NCBI GenBank assembly: GCA_002344825.1
Contig: DDUN01000048.1
Span: 478-30,771, forward strand
DNA from: Candidatus Multiplicimicrobium inquinatum
Lineage (GTDB): Bacteria > Omnitrophota > Omnitrophia > Omnitrophales > Aquincolibacteriaceae
Length of the DNA: 30,294 nt
Reading direction: 5' to 3'
Shown here: piece by piece, positions 1 to 6,620 of the stretch
Numbering within the stretch: position 1 is the first letter of the stretch
How the letters are laid out: each line of letters starts with the position of its first letter
Notes under the pieces: model-generated
Told to the model about the DNA's origin: nothing
Databases searched by the model: none
What the model saw: the letters and a program-made list of their open reading frames with translations, nothing else
Made by a program: the position numbers and the translations under genes

Positions 1-498
1 GGCCGCATCAATGACTGCGGCGTTGTGCTCGACCTCATGATTCACGACCTTGATATTTTGTTAGGACTGATCAAATCCCCCGTCAAAAACATTGATGCGA
101 TGGGCATTCACGTTTTAACACCTTATGAAGACATCGCAAATGTGCGTATCCGTTTTGAAAACGGCGCCGTTGCGAATCTGACAGCGTCACGCCTTACATT
201 CGAAAAACAGCGCCGCCTGCGCGTCTTTCAGGAAAATGGCTACCTTTCCCTGGATTATGAAGCGCAAAGCTGCAAAATCATCCGAAAGATGGGTGATCAG
301 ATTGAACAGGAAAGCATTGATATCCAAAAAGGCGAACCGCTTAAAGAGGAATTGCGGTTTTTCATTAGCAGTATTCTCGACGGCTCAGGCTTGGGAAAAC
401 CGGACACAGCCGCGCGTGACGCTTTGGCACTAGCAATTCAAATCCGCGACTCAATCGACAAGCAAGCTCAAACACGGTTGGGCGCAGCCCAGAGCTGA
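1..498 (+). CDS. Gfo/Idh/MocA-family oxidoreductase, C-terminal part (5' end outside the window)
   Basis: Frame 1 is open from base 1 and gives 165 residues before the TGA at 496-498; the N-terminal Rossmann domain lies off the edge. The visible part starts near the family's LDLMIHDLDIL segment, the conserved His/Asp region at the start of the alpha/beta C-terminal domain, followed by the usual sheet with FENGAVANLTASR. Members are NAD(P)-dependent sugar dehydrogenases. The gene lies 1 nt before lpxB, so it probably acts in lipid A precursor metabolism. A GnnA-type role (oxidising UDP-GlcNAc at C3 for a diamino lipid A) is possible, but no GnnB aminotransferase is visible, so this is inference. 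The last codons (RLGAAQS and stop) are made by a dispersed hairpin repeat. The GTG at 25 is not the true start because the frame continues upstream. Confidence 0.85.
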   Translation, partial: GRINDCGVVLDLMIHDLDILLGLIKSPVKNIDAMGIHVLTPYEDIANVRIRFENGAVANLTASRLTFEKQRRLRVFQENGYLSLDYEAQSCKIIRKMGDQIEQESIDIQKGEPLKEELRFFISSILDGSGLGKPDTAARDALALAIQIRDSIDKQAQTRLGAAQS

Positions 499-499
499 A
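475..499 (+). repeat. R2 hairpin repeat, copy A, inside the 3' end of the oxidoreductase gene
   Basis: CGGTTG, then GGGC-GCA-GCCC, then AGAGC. This is the same plan as seven other copies in the window (near 8399, 10325, 14257, 14889, 15263, 17102 and 19423). Here it is translated and supplies the final residues and stop of the upstream gene. Confidence 0.7.
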
Positions 500-1645
500 A
501 TGAGAATGCACAAACGCATCTTTATTACCGCGCTTGAAACCTCAGCCGATCATCACGCTGCTGAATTGATTCACGAACTTAAAAAAAATCTTCCTGATCT
601 TGAAATACAAGGTATCGGCGGCCCGCAAATGCAAGCGGCGGGCATGACACTCCACCGCGACATGACCCAAATTGCATCGCTGGGCTTCATGGATGTCATC
701 CGCAAATATCCGCTTTATAAAAAAATATTTGAAGAAACAATCACTCAAATCGAAAAAGTAAAACCGGATTTAATTGTCTGCCTTGATTCGCCCGCTTTTA
801 ATTTGCGTCTGGCGAAGCGTGTTTCAAAAATAGCTCCGATTTATTATTACATCGCACCGCAGCTTTGGGCCTGGGGTCAAAATCGCGTCAAAGTCGTTCA
901 AAAGCATGTCCGGAAAATGCTTGTTCTGCTTCCCTTTGAACAGGAGTTTTACCGCAGAAAAAATGTCGAAGCGCAGTATGTGGGACACCCACTCATTGAA
1001 AAGCTGGCTTCAGTTCCGGCAAAACAGCCCTGCCAAATTAAGCTGGGACTTTCTCCCTCGCAAATTCATATCGGACTTTTTTCCGGATCACGATTACGCG
1101 AATTAAAAAGAATTTTTCCTGTCATGCTTGCGGCCGCACAGCAAATTCAAACCGCAATGCCGCAGGTTGTTTTTCACGCTAATCGCGCGCCGGGCTTGCC
1201 TCCAAAGCTTTACGATGAGCTTGCGCGCCAGGTGGGCGTTTCCGTTCACTTCCATAAAACTTCATTTGAGGAAACCGTGCGGGCCATGGATTTCGCTTTG
1301 GTCGCGTCAGGTACCGCCACACTTGAAACAGCATTGCTTGGAACGCCCTTTTTCTTGCTTTATAAAACCGAGTGGACGACTTATTTCTTAGGGAGAATAC
1401 TGGTGAAAGTAAAGTACTTGGGCCTGGGTAATTTACTTTTGGACGAGCCTGTTATTCCGGAATTCATTCAAAATGACGCCTGCCCGGAAAAAATTGCGGA
1501 ATTGGCAATTGCTTATTTAAAATCTCCTGAGAAAATCACCGCGATGAAATCGAAGTTTCAAAAACTGCATGAAATTCTCGGTCATCAATCCGCCAGCCAA
1601 TCCGCCGCCGCAGAAATTTTAAAATTTCTGAAGACCAACGACTGA
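500..1645 (+). CDS. lpxB: lipid-A-disaccharide synthase LpxB
   Basis: A GT19 glycosyltransferase that joins UDP-diacylglucosamine to lipid X to make the tetraacyl disaccharide of lipid A at the inner membrane. The 381-residue length is normal. Recognisable blocks are PQLWAWGQNRV, YVGHPLIE, FSGSRLRELKR, ASGTATLETALLGTPF and a terminal VPEF-like VIPEFIQ. The N-terminal motif usually written GExSGD reads LETSADHH, with the first Gly as Leu and the second Gly as Ala, while Glu, Ser and Asp are kept. ATG at 500 follows the upstream stop by 1 nt; a second ATG at 506 is possible. No clear Shine-Dalgarno is seen, so translation is probably coupled to the oxidoreductase. Its lipid A partners lpxA and lpxI lie about 5 kb away on the opposite strand. 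The last codons and stop lie in a purine-rich repeat tract. Confidence 0.95.
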   Translation: MRMHKRIFITALETSADHHAAELIHELKKNLPDLEIQGIGGPQMQAAGMTLHRDMTQIASLGFMDVIRKYPLYKKIFEETITQIEKVKPDLIVCLDSPAFNLRLAKRVSKIAPIYYYIAPQLWAWGQNRVKVVQKHVRKMLVLLPFEQEFYRRKNVEAQYVGHPLIEKLASVPAKQPCQIKLGLSPSQIHIGLFSGSRLRELKRIFPVMLAAAQQIQTAMPQVVFHANRAPGLPPKLYDELARQVGVSVHFHKTSFEETVRAMDFALVASGTATLETALLGTPFFLLYKTEWTTYFLGRILVKVKYLGLGNLLLDEPVIPEFIQNDACPEKIAELAIAYLKSPEKITAMKSKFQKLHEILGHQSASQSAAAEILKFLKTND

Positions 1646-1675
1646 AGACAAAAGACCACAGACTCAAGACAACCA
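1629..1675. repeat. R4 purine-rich tract (AAGACC/ACAGAC units) at the lpxB stop
   Basis: Loose repeats of GAAGACCAACGAC, GAAGACAAAAGACC and ACAGACTCAAGAC cover the lpxB stop codon and the bases after it. Similar units lie at 16370-16400, and a related GGAACC version lies at 27453-27537 and 28983-29043. Only one arm is obvious here, so the assignment is tentative. Confidence 0.4.
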
Positions 1676-1922
1676 ATATTTGTCCGTTGAGGTTGCCAAA
1701 ACCTTCAAAAAATCTGGATGAATTCGCTCAAAAAAAGGTTACCTTCTCGCACGAAAAAGCGCCAAGACAGCAATTTCTCAAAAGGGTTTAGATTCAAGGC
1801 GCGCATAAGCGCCCGACGAGACGCACTGTCGCTAGGTGCGTCGCACTAGCCCTTCCATAAAACATCAAAATAGCTCTGCTATTTTGAAAAACAATACTCA
1901 GGGCTGTGTCTCGTGAATTTAA
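1676..1922. other. gene-free stretch with a degenerate R1 copy and a short hairpin
   Basis: This lies between convergent lpxB and the TIGR04073-type gene. No coding frame is credible. At 1780-1854 a shortened R1 element keeps the left arm with CAAGGCGCGC and a central hairpin GACGCAC...GTGCGTC, while the right arm is reduced and closes with AAGGG...CCCTT. At 1866-1886 a 9-bp perfect hairpin, CAAAATAGC-TCT-GCTATTTTG, sits in AT-rich sequence and could end transcription from either side, though it lacks a long T tract. Confidence 0.55.
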
Positions 1923-2039
1923 GACCGCTCAAAAAGTTCGGGGACAAGGCGCAATTAAACGCCCGCGGAGGTGTAGTGAAACCTACACCGCACAAGGAAG
2001 TGAAAATTGCAACGCAGTAGCCGGGCTTTTTCAGCGGTC
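1923..2039. repeat. R1 long imperfect palindrome, copy 1
   Basis: About 117 bp. Outer arms are GACCGCT...AGCGGTC, then AAAAAG...CTTTTT, middle arms GCAATT...AATTGC, and the central stem GGTGTAG...CTACACC. The central stem differs from that of copies 2-4 (GGCGTAT...ATACGCC) by changes on both sides, so pairing is kept. The element ends 3 nt from the stop codon of the minus-strand gene at 2043. Confidence 0.85.
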
Positions 2040-2042
2040 GGC

Positions 2043-2402
2043 TTATCTGTTTTGGACGGTTGGGGAGGTTTTGAGCTTATCCCACGGCAACTCCGGCTGA
2101 ACAATCGGGCCGTATTCTTTGGGAAGAGGGATAGGAAAAGTCACAATATCATAAACACCCGCAAGCGCGCGCCCCGCGGTAAAACCGATTCCGCGCACTA
2201 AGCCGGTCATCCAGCTGGGCGGCATTTGGTCATGGTTTTCATGCTTCTCAACGGCAAGTTCATTTGAAATTTCCATCGGGCTGAGAGCAATATTCAAAAA
2301 ACCGCGCTGCAGTTTACGCAACGGTCCGCTTTCCTCCATCTCCGCGGCAAAAGATGTTTGAGAAACCGCCGCAATCAAGGCAAGAAATAAAAGTTTTTTC
2401 AT
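2043..2402 (-). CDS. small exported protein, exosortase-associated TIGR04073 type
   Basis: 119 residues. The first 20 are a classic signal peptide: KK, a hydrophobic run, and FAA as a likely cleavage site. The mature part has RKLQRGFLNIALSPMEI, then GLVRGIGFTAGRALAGVYD, then VTFPIPLPKEYGPIVQPE. This resembles the family I know as the exosortase system-associated TIGR04073 protein, with its RG.N...P.EI, G...G..R...G.YD and TFP.P..Y.P blocks. The biochemical role is unknown; members occur in genomes with PEP-CTERM/exosortase sorting. It is flanked by two R1 palindromes, one ending 3 nt past its stop. No strong ribosome site is seen before the ATG. The family call comes from memory of the motif pattern and needs a profile search. 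Confidence 0.72.
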   Translation of the reverse strand: MKKLLFLALIAAVSQTSFAAEMEESGPLRKLQRGFLNIALSPMEISNELAVEKHENHDQMPPSWMTGLVRGIGFTAGRALAGVYDIVTFPIPLPKEYGPIVQPELPWDKLKTSPTVQNR

Positions 2403-2467
2403 GAGTCATAATCTAGCAGAGGTTCTCGCCCTGCTCTAGTCCTAATTTTGGCGCACACTTACATTGT

Positions 2468-2587
2468 GCTTCGGTCAAAAAGGCTTGGATGCAAGGCACA
2501 AGTGAGCGCCCGCAGGGGCGTATGGAACTTATACGCCGCACAAGGAAGCGAGCTTGCAGCGACGCAAACAGTCTTTTTCACCGAAGC
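2468..2587. repeat. R1 long imperfect palindrome, copy 2
   Basis: About 120 bp. Outer arms GCTTCGGT...ACCGAAGC, then AAAAAG...CTTTTT, middle CAAG...CTTG, central GGCGTAT...ATACGCC. It lies between the glutamine synthetase terminator and the TIGR04073-type gene. Outer arms differ completely from those of copy 1 but are complementary. Confidence 0.85.
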
Positions 2588-2591
2588 CGTA

Positions 2592-2632
2592 AATAAAAAA
2601 AGCCGTGCCCTTTTGGGACACGGCTTTTTTTA
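2592..2632 (-). terminator. rho-independent terminator of glutamine synthetase
   Basis: Stem GCCGTG-CCC / GGG-A-CACGGC (one bulge) with a TTTT loop, flanked by A7 on the left and T7 on the right, so it can work in both directions. It starts 8 nt after the GS stop codon. Confidence 0.88.
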
Positions 2633-2639
2633 TCAACTC

Positions 2640-4754
2640 TTACAGCTTGAACAACATGTCGGCATACGTCGGCACTGGCCACGCTTCAGCGCAAACCAGC
2701 ACTTCCAATGCATCGATGTCGGCACGAGCGTCATCCATCGCAACTTTGACTTTATCGCGATAAGCACGCGCTTTGTCACTAATGTCGCTGATGTTGCTTG
2801 ATTTCTCAAGAACTGCTTCGAGCTTTTCAAGCTTTTCTTTTGCGGATTCAAGATGGCCGGTGATTGTAATCAACAGCTCTTTCTGAACAGCTGAAGAAGC
2901 ACCTGTTCCCTTGAGCGAATTGATGGTGTTCGCAAGGCTGCCGGTATAACAAATGACAGCGGGAATATACAGCGTCTTCAACATACGGATTGCGCATTTT
3001 GCTTCAATGCCAATCTGCTTCACATAGCTTTCGAGATAAATCTCGTGGCGGGAATGAAGCTCGGCCTTCGAAAGCACTTTGTACTTTTCGAAAAGCTTAT
3101 GGGCTTCCGGGGTGTTCATTTCGTCAAGTGCATCCACAGTCGAGCTGATATTCGGAAGTCCGCGTTTTTTCGCTTCCTTCACCCATTCCTGCGAATATCC
3201 GTTACCGTTGAAAATTACGCGGCCATGAGCCTTGATGTACTCACGCACGATTTTTTCCGCTTCTTTATTGAGATCGCCCTTGCCTGCTTTTTCAAGGCGT
3301 GTCGCGACTTCATCAAAAGCTTCCGCAGTGATCGTGTTTAAAATCGTGTTCGGGCCCGCAACGGAAGCCGAAGAAGGCACCATGCGGAATTCGAACTTGT
3401 TGCCGGTGAAAGCAAACGGCGAAGTACGGTTGCGGTCGGTATTATGCAATGGAAGCGGCGGAAGTGAATCCACACCCATATGCAAATAACCGTAATCGGT
3501 CGACTGAGCTTTTTTGCCTGCAGCAATCGCGGTCAAAATGTCGGTCAAGCCCGTGCCCATGAAAACCGAGATGATCGCCGGCGGAGCTTCGTTCGCGCCG
3601 AGACGGAGATCATTACCGGTATTCGCTGCGGCAGCGCGAAGCTTACCGGCATGCTTATCCACGGCTTTAATGATCGCGGCCAAAACAACCAAAAACTGGA
3701 GGTTGTCATGCGGTGTCTTGCCGGGCTCAAGAAGATTTTCACCTTCTGCCGTAGCAAGCGACCAGTTGTTATGCTTACCGGAACCATTCACACCTGCGAA
3801 CGGTTTTTCATGCAGCAAGCAGACAAGGCCGTTGCGGAGAGCGATTTTCTGCAGCGATTCCATCACAAGCTGATTGTGATCAACCGCGATATTCGTGGTC
3901 GAGAAAACGACCGCGATTTCAAACTGTGCGGGAGCAACTTCGTTATGTTTGGTCTTAGCGCTGACGCCCATTTTCCAAAGTTCAATATCGAGTTCTTTCA
4001 TGAACTTTGCGATACGGTCCTTGATCGAACCAAAGTACTGGTCTTCAAGTTCCTGTCCCTTCGGCGAAGCGGCGCCGAAAAGCGTACGGCCGGAAAGAGC
4101 CAAGTCCATGCGCTGATCATAGAATTTTTTATCGATCAGGAAATATTCCTGTTCAGGACCTACGGTCGCCGTAACGCGTGTCACTGTTTTGTTGCCCAGA
4201 ACGCGCAGCAGACGTACGGCCTGTTTGGAAACCGCTTCCATCGAGCGGAGCAGCGGAGTTTTCTTATCCAGCGATTCGCCGGTATAAGACATAAACGCGG
4301 TCGGAATACAGAGCGTTAAATCCCCTGCGGCGTCTTCTTTCAAAAACGCGGGAGAAGTGCAATCCCAAGCTGTATAACCACGCGCTTCAAAAGTCGCGCG
4401 CAATCCACCGCTCGGAAAAGAAGAGGCATCGGGCTCGCCCTGAATAAGCATATTGCCGGTCAATTCGAGAGTAATACCGCCCTTCATGTCGGGGTCGATG
4501 AACGAGTCATGCTTTTCAGCGGTAATACCGGTAAGAGGCTGGAACCAATGTGTAAAATGAGAAGCACCTTTTTCAAGCGCCCAATCTTTCATGGCATTGG
4601 CGACAACACTTGCAACTTCAGGAGTCAGCGGAGTCCCTTTTTCAATCGTCTTGCGAAGAGCTTTGTAGGTCTCTTTCGGAAGACGCTCGCGCATCACTTT
4701 GTCGTTAAATACGTTGCTCCCGAATACTCCGGGCAGTTTATTCTCACAGCTCAT
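2640..4754 (-). CDS. glnN: glutamine synthetase type III (GSIII)
   Basis: Makes glutamine from glutamate, ammonia and ATP in the cytoplasm. At 704 residues it has the GSIII length (about 700-730), far longer than GSI or GSII. Family landmarks: PSGGLRATFEARGY near 114-127, the GPEQEYFLID strand at 199-208 with metal-binding Glu, NEVAPAQFE at 271-279, GVNGSGKHNNWS at 321-332 and LGANEAPPAI at 385-394. The ATG is preceded by AGGAGAG about 6 nt upstream. A near-consensus sigma54 promoter lies about 130 nt upstream, with an inverted-repeat cluster further upstream and the gene for a NifA-like activator directly before it, so nitrogen-responsive sigma54 control is likely. A strong terminator follows. 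GSIII normally works as a dodecamer and is not adenylylated like GSI. Confidence 0.97.
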   Translation of the reverse strand: MSCENKLPGVFGSNVFNDKVMRERLPKETYKALRKTIEKGTPLTPEVASVVANAMKDWALEKGASHFTHWFQPLTGITAEKHDSFIDPDMKGGITLELTGNMLIQGEPDASSFPSGGLRATFEARGYTAWDCTSPAFLKEDAAGDLTLCIPTAFMSYTGESLDKKTPLLRSMEAVSKQAVRLLRVLGNKTVTRVTATVGPEQEYFLIDKKFYDQRMDLALSGRTLFGAASPKGQELEDQYFGSIKDRIAKFMKELDIELWKMGVSAKTKHNEVAPAQFEIAVVFSTTNIAVDHNQLVMESLQKIALRNGLVCLLHEKPFAGVNGSGKHNNWSLATAEGENLLEPGKTPHDNLQFLVVLAAIIKAVDKHAGKLRAAAANTGNDLRLGANEAPPAIISVFMGTGLTDILTAIAAGKKAQSTDYGYLHMGVDSLPPLPLHNTDRNRTSPFAFTGNKFEFRMVPSSASVAGPNTILNTITAEAFDEVATRLEKAGKGDLNKEAEKIVREYIKAHGRVIFNGNGYSQEWVKEAKKRGLPNISSTVDALDEMNTPEAHKLFEKYKVLSKAELHSRHEIYLESYVKQIGIEAKCAIRMLKTLYIPAVICYTGSLANTINSLKGTGASSAVQKELLITITGHLESAKEKLEKLEAVLEKSSNISDISDKARAYRDKVKVAMDDARADIDALEVLVCAEAWPVPTYADMLFKL

Positions 4755-4895
4755 GACACTCTCCTGAAATTAATGTTGGTTAAAATTTAATTGCGTTTGA
4801 AGGCTGAAAGCCTACTACGAAGGTTTATACGAATCAACGCCTAAACAGCGCTATCCGATTTCATCCGTTTTAATCCCCGCACCCCGGCATATTTC

Positions 4896-4912
4896 TGCAA
4901 TCCGTATGCCAA
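4896..4912 (-). promoter_or_regulatory. sigma54 (-24/-12) promoter for glutamine synthetase
   Basis: On the minus strand the bases read TTGGCATACGGATTGCA: TGGCA, then TTGCA, with exactly 10 bases between the invariant GG and GC. This matches the sigma54 consensus TGGCAC-N5-TTGC at nearly every position. The start point would be near 4885, giving a leader of about 130 nt before the GS ATG. The gene upstream encodes a sigma54 activator, which supports the call. Confidence 0.82.
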
Positions 4913-4933
4913 GAGAACAAAAAAATTCTCTCT

Positions 4934-5007
4934 CTGCATTTTTGGAGAAAATAAGCCAAAATTATCGAATTCTACATTTTTGTATAAAAAATAAATCAAA
5001 AATGTAG
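4934..5007. promoter_or_regulatory. inverted-repeat cluster, candidate activator (enhancer) site upstream of glutamine synthetase
   Basis: A perfect 11-bp inverted repeat CTACATTTTTG (4972-4982) ... CAAAAATGTAG (4997-5007) with a 14-nt AT-rich spacer, plus a third half-site CTGCATTTTTG at 4934-4944. It lies about 50-120 bp upstream of the predicted sigma54 start, where enhancer sites for NifA/NtrC-type proteins usually sit. It also begins 3 nt after the activator gene's stop, so the hairpin could instead act as a weak terminator. Confidence 0.5.
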
Positions 5008-5009
5008 CA

Positions 5010-6620
5010 TTAGTCTGCTATGCTTTTTGCCGGAATTTGATAATTTTTGATCTTATACCCAAGAATCCGCTCCGTCAGCCCCAGTATCTTGGAAGCCCTT
5101 CTTTGATTTCCGCCTGTTTTTCTGAGAGCCTCCCGAATCATTTTCTCTTCTAAAACCCGAACGGCCGCAGGCAAATCCCCTTCGGGCAAGTCTTCAAATA
5201 TCGCCGGAGCTGAAGTTGTCAACTGCGATGGTTCAAACTGCGTTAACCCCGGAGAATCTTTGTGCCCCGGAATCGGAAAAAGATTCGGCTCAATCGTATC
5301 TCCCTTGCAAAGCAACACCGCGCGCTCAACCGCATTCTGAAGCTCACGAATATTTCCCGGCCAAGCATACGCCATTAAATATTTCATGGCTGAATCGGAA
5401 ACATATTTCACTTTTTTTCCGTTTTCTTTATTCGCAATCACAAGAAAATGATTCACGAGAAGCGGAATATCTTCGCGCCGCTCTCTTAATGCGGGCAGAA
5501 AAATCGGCACAACATTGAGGCGGTAATAAAGGTCTTCACGGAACTTGCCTTCTTTTACGAGCTTTTCAAGATCGCGGTTTGTCGCTGTAATCAAACGGAT
5601 ATCAACTTTGATCGTCTTCGTTCCACCCACGCGTTCAAATTCTTTTTCCTGCAGCACACGCAAAAGCTTAATTTGCGTCGAAAGTGAAATATCGCCGATT
5701 TCATCAAGAAACAAAGTCCCTTTATGCGCCATTTCAAAACGCCCTTGGCGCGAGGCAAGCGCGCCCGTAAAAGACCCTTTTTCATGGCCAAAAAGTTCCG
5801 CTTCAAGCAAGGTATCCGGCAAAGCCGCGCATGAAACTTTGACAAACGGCCCTTCATTCCGATCGCTGGCATAATGAATAGCCTGCGACACAAGCTCTTT
5901 TCCCGTACCCGTTTCACCGCGAATTAGCACCGTTGCTTTCGACTGACTCACCATTTCAATGGATGCCAAAACATCATGAACACGCTTGCTTTCCCCGATG
6001 ATATTTGAAGGGCGAAATTTTTTGGCAAGCTCACGTTTCAGGCGCAGGTTTTCATCCTGAAGTTCGCTTTTTTCTTTTTCACGGCGCAAATAAATCTGAA
6101 CCGTCTGCGCGATCATGGAACTAATAATCGAGAGCAAGCGTATATCTTCCTGAAACGAAACATCTTCCTGAAAAAGACGGTCAACGGAAAGAGCCCCAAT
6201 CGTGTCCTGATCGAGCTTAATCGGCACGCAAAGAAATGAAATTTTACTGCGGTCCAAATGCTCACGCGCCCGGGTTTTATTTAAAAAGAGCGGCTCTTTA
6301 TCAATATTAGGAACGACAATCGGCTCTCCGGCCTGCACCACTTTTCCGGTAATGCCTTCACCGACTTTATAACTGCCTCGGCGTTTCGCCTGATCATCAA
6401 GCCCATGCGCAACCTCAACCGTCAAAGTTGATTTATCGGAACTAAGCAAAGCCAAAGTTCCGCGCGCCATCCCCATTTTGTCATGCAAAATATCTAAAAC
6501 TTTATGCAGCCGTTTTTCCATCTGCTCAGACGAGTTTAAACAGCGGGAAATTTCATAAAGGGTCTGAACCTCCATGATTTCACGGCGCAACCCCTGGATC
6601 GTGTCGTATTTCTGTGTCAT
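5010..6620 (-). CDS. NifA-like sigma54-dependent transcriptional activator (GAF / AAA+ / Fis-type HTH)
   Basis: 536 residues. A GAF sensor domain spans about 20-180. The AAA+ sigma54-contact domain spans about 205-440 with Walker A GETGTGKE (235-242), the sigma54-contact loop GSFTGA (282-287; usually GAFTGA, with the essential F and T kept), Walker B GTLFLDEIGD (301-310) and WPGNIRELQN (420-429). A Fis-type helix-turn-helix lies at about 488-530 with GGNQRRASKILGLTER. There is no receiver domain, so the layout is NifA-like, not NtrC-like. It shares ATGA with the lpxI stop, so translation is probably coupled to lpxI. The likely target is the adjacent glutamine synthetase, whose promoter has sigma54 boxes. 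No nif genes are visible, so a general nitrogen role is more likely than nitrogen fixation. The GAF ligand cannot be told from sequence. Confidence 0.93.
   Translation of the reverse strand: MTQKYDTIQGLRREIMEVQTLYEISRCLNSSEQMEKRLHKVLDILHDKMGMARGTLALLSSDKSTLTVEVAHGLDDQAKRRGSYKVGEGITGKVVQAGEPIVVPNIDKEPLFLNKTRAREHLDRSKISFLCVPIKLDQDTIGALSVDRLFQEDVSFQEDIRLLSIISSMIAQTVQIYLRREKEKSELQDENLRLKRELAKKFRPSNIIGESKRVHDVLASIEMVSQSKATVLIRGETGTGKELVSQAIHYASDRNEGPFVKVSCAALPDTLLEAELFGHEKGSFTGALASRQGRFEMAHKGTLFLDEIGDISLSTQIKLLRVLQEKEFERVGGTKTIKVDIRLITATNRDLEKLVKEGKFREDLYYRLNVVPIFLPALRERREDIPLLVNHFLVIANKENGKKVKYVSDSAMKYLMAYAWPGNIRELQNAVERAVLLCKGDTIEPNLFPIPGHKDSPGLTQFEPSQLTTSAPAIFEDLPEGDLPAAVRVLEEKMIREALRKTGGNQRRASKILGLTERILGYKIKNYQIPAKSIAD

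Noticed and set aside
2448..2801. 117-codon plus-strand frame
   Set aside because: It is made of the R1 palindrome, the GS terminator and antisense GS sequence.
3480..4319. 279-codon plus-strand frame opposite glutamine synthetase
   Set aside because: It lies wholly antisense to a certain GSIII gene, has a Cys/Arg/Phe-rich shadow composition and no motif.
4755..4885. Possible glutamine riboswitch in the GS leader (CGTAGTAGGCTTTCAGCCT on the minus strand)
   Set aside because: It has a GTAGG-like word and a small AGGCT-TTC-AGCCT hairpin, but I do not see the conserved CGTTCA and GGACGGAAGTAGG blocks of the glnA RNA motif. An Infernal search with that model would decide.
5010..6620. Reading the activator as a true nitrogen-fixation NifA
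   Set aside because: Domain layout fits, but no nif gene is in the window and the adjacent sigma54 promoter serves glutamine synthetase.
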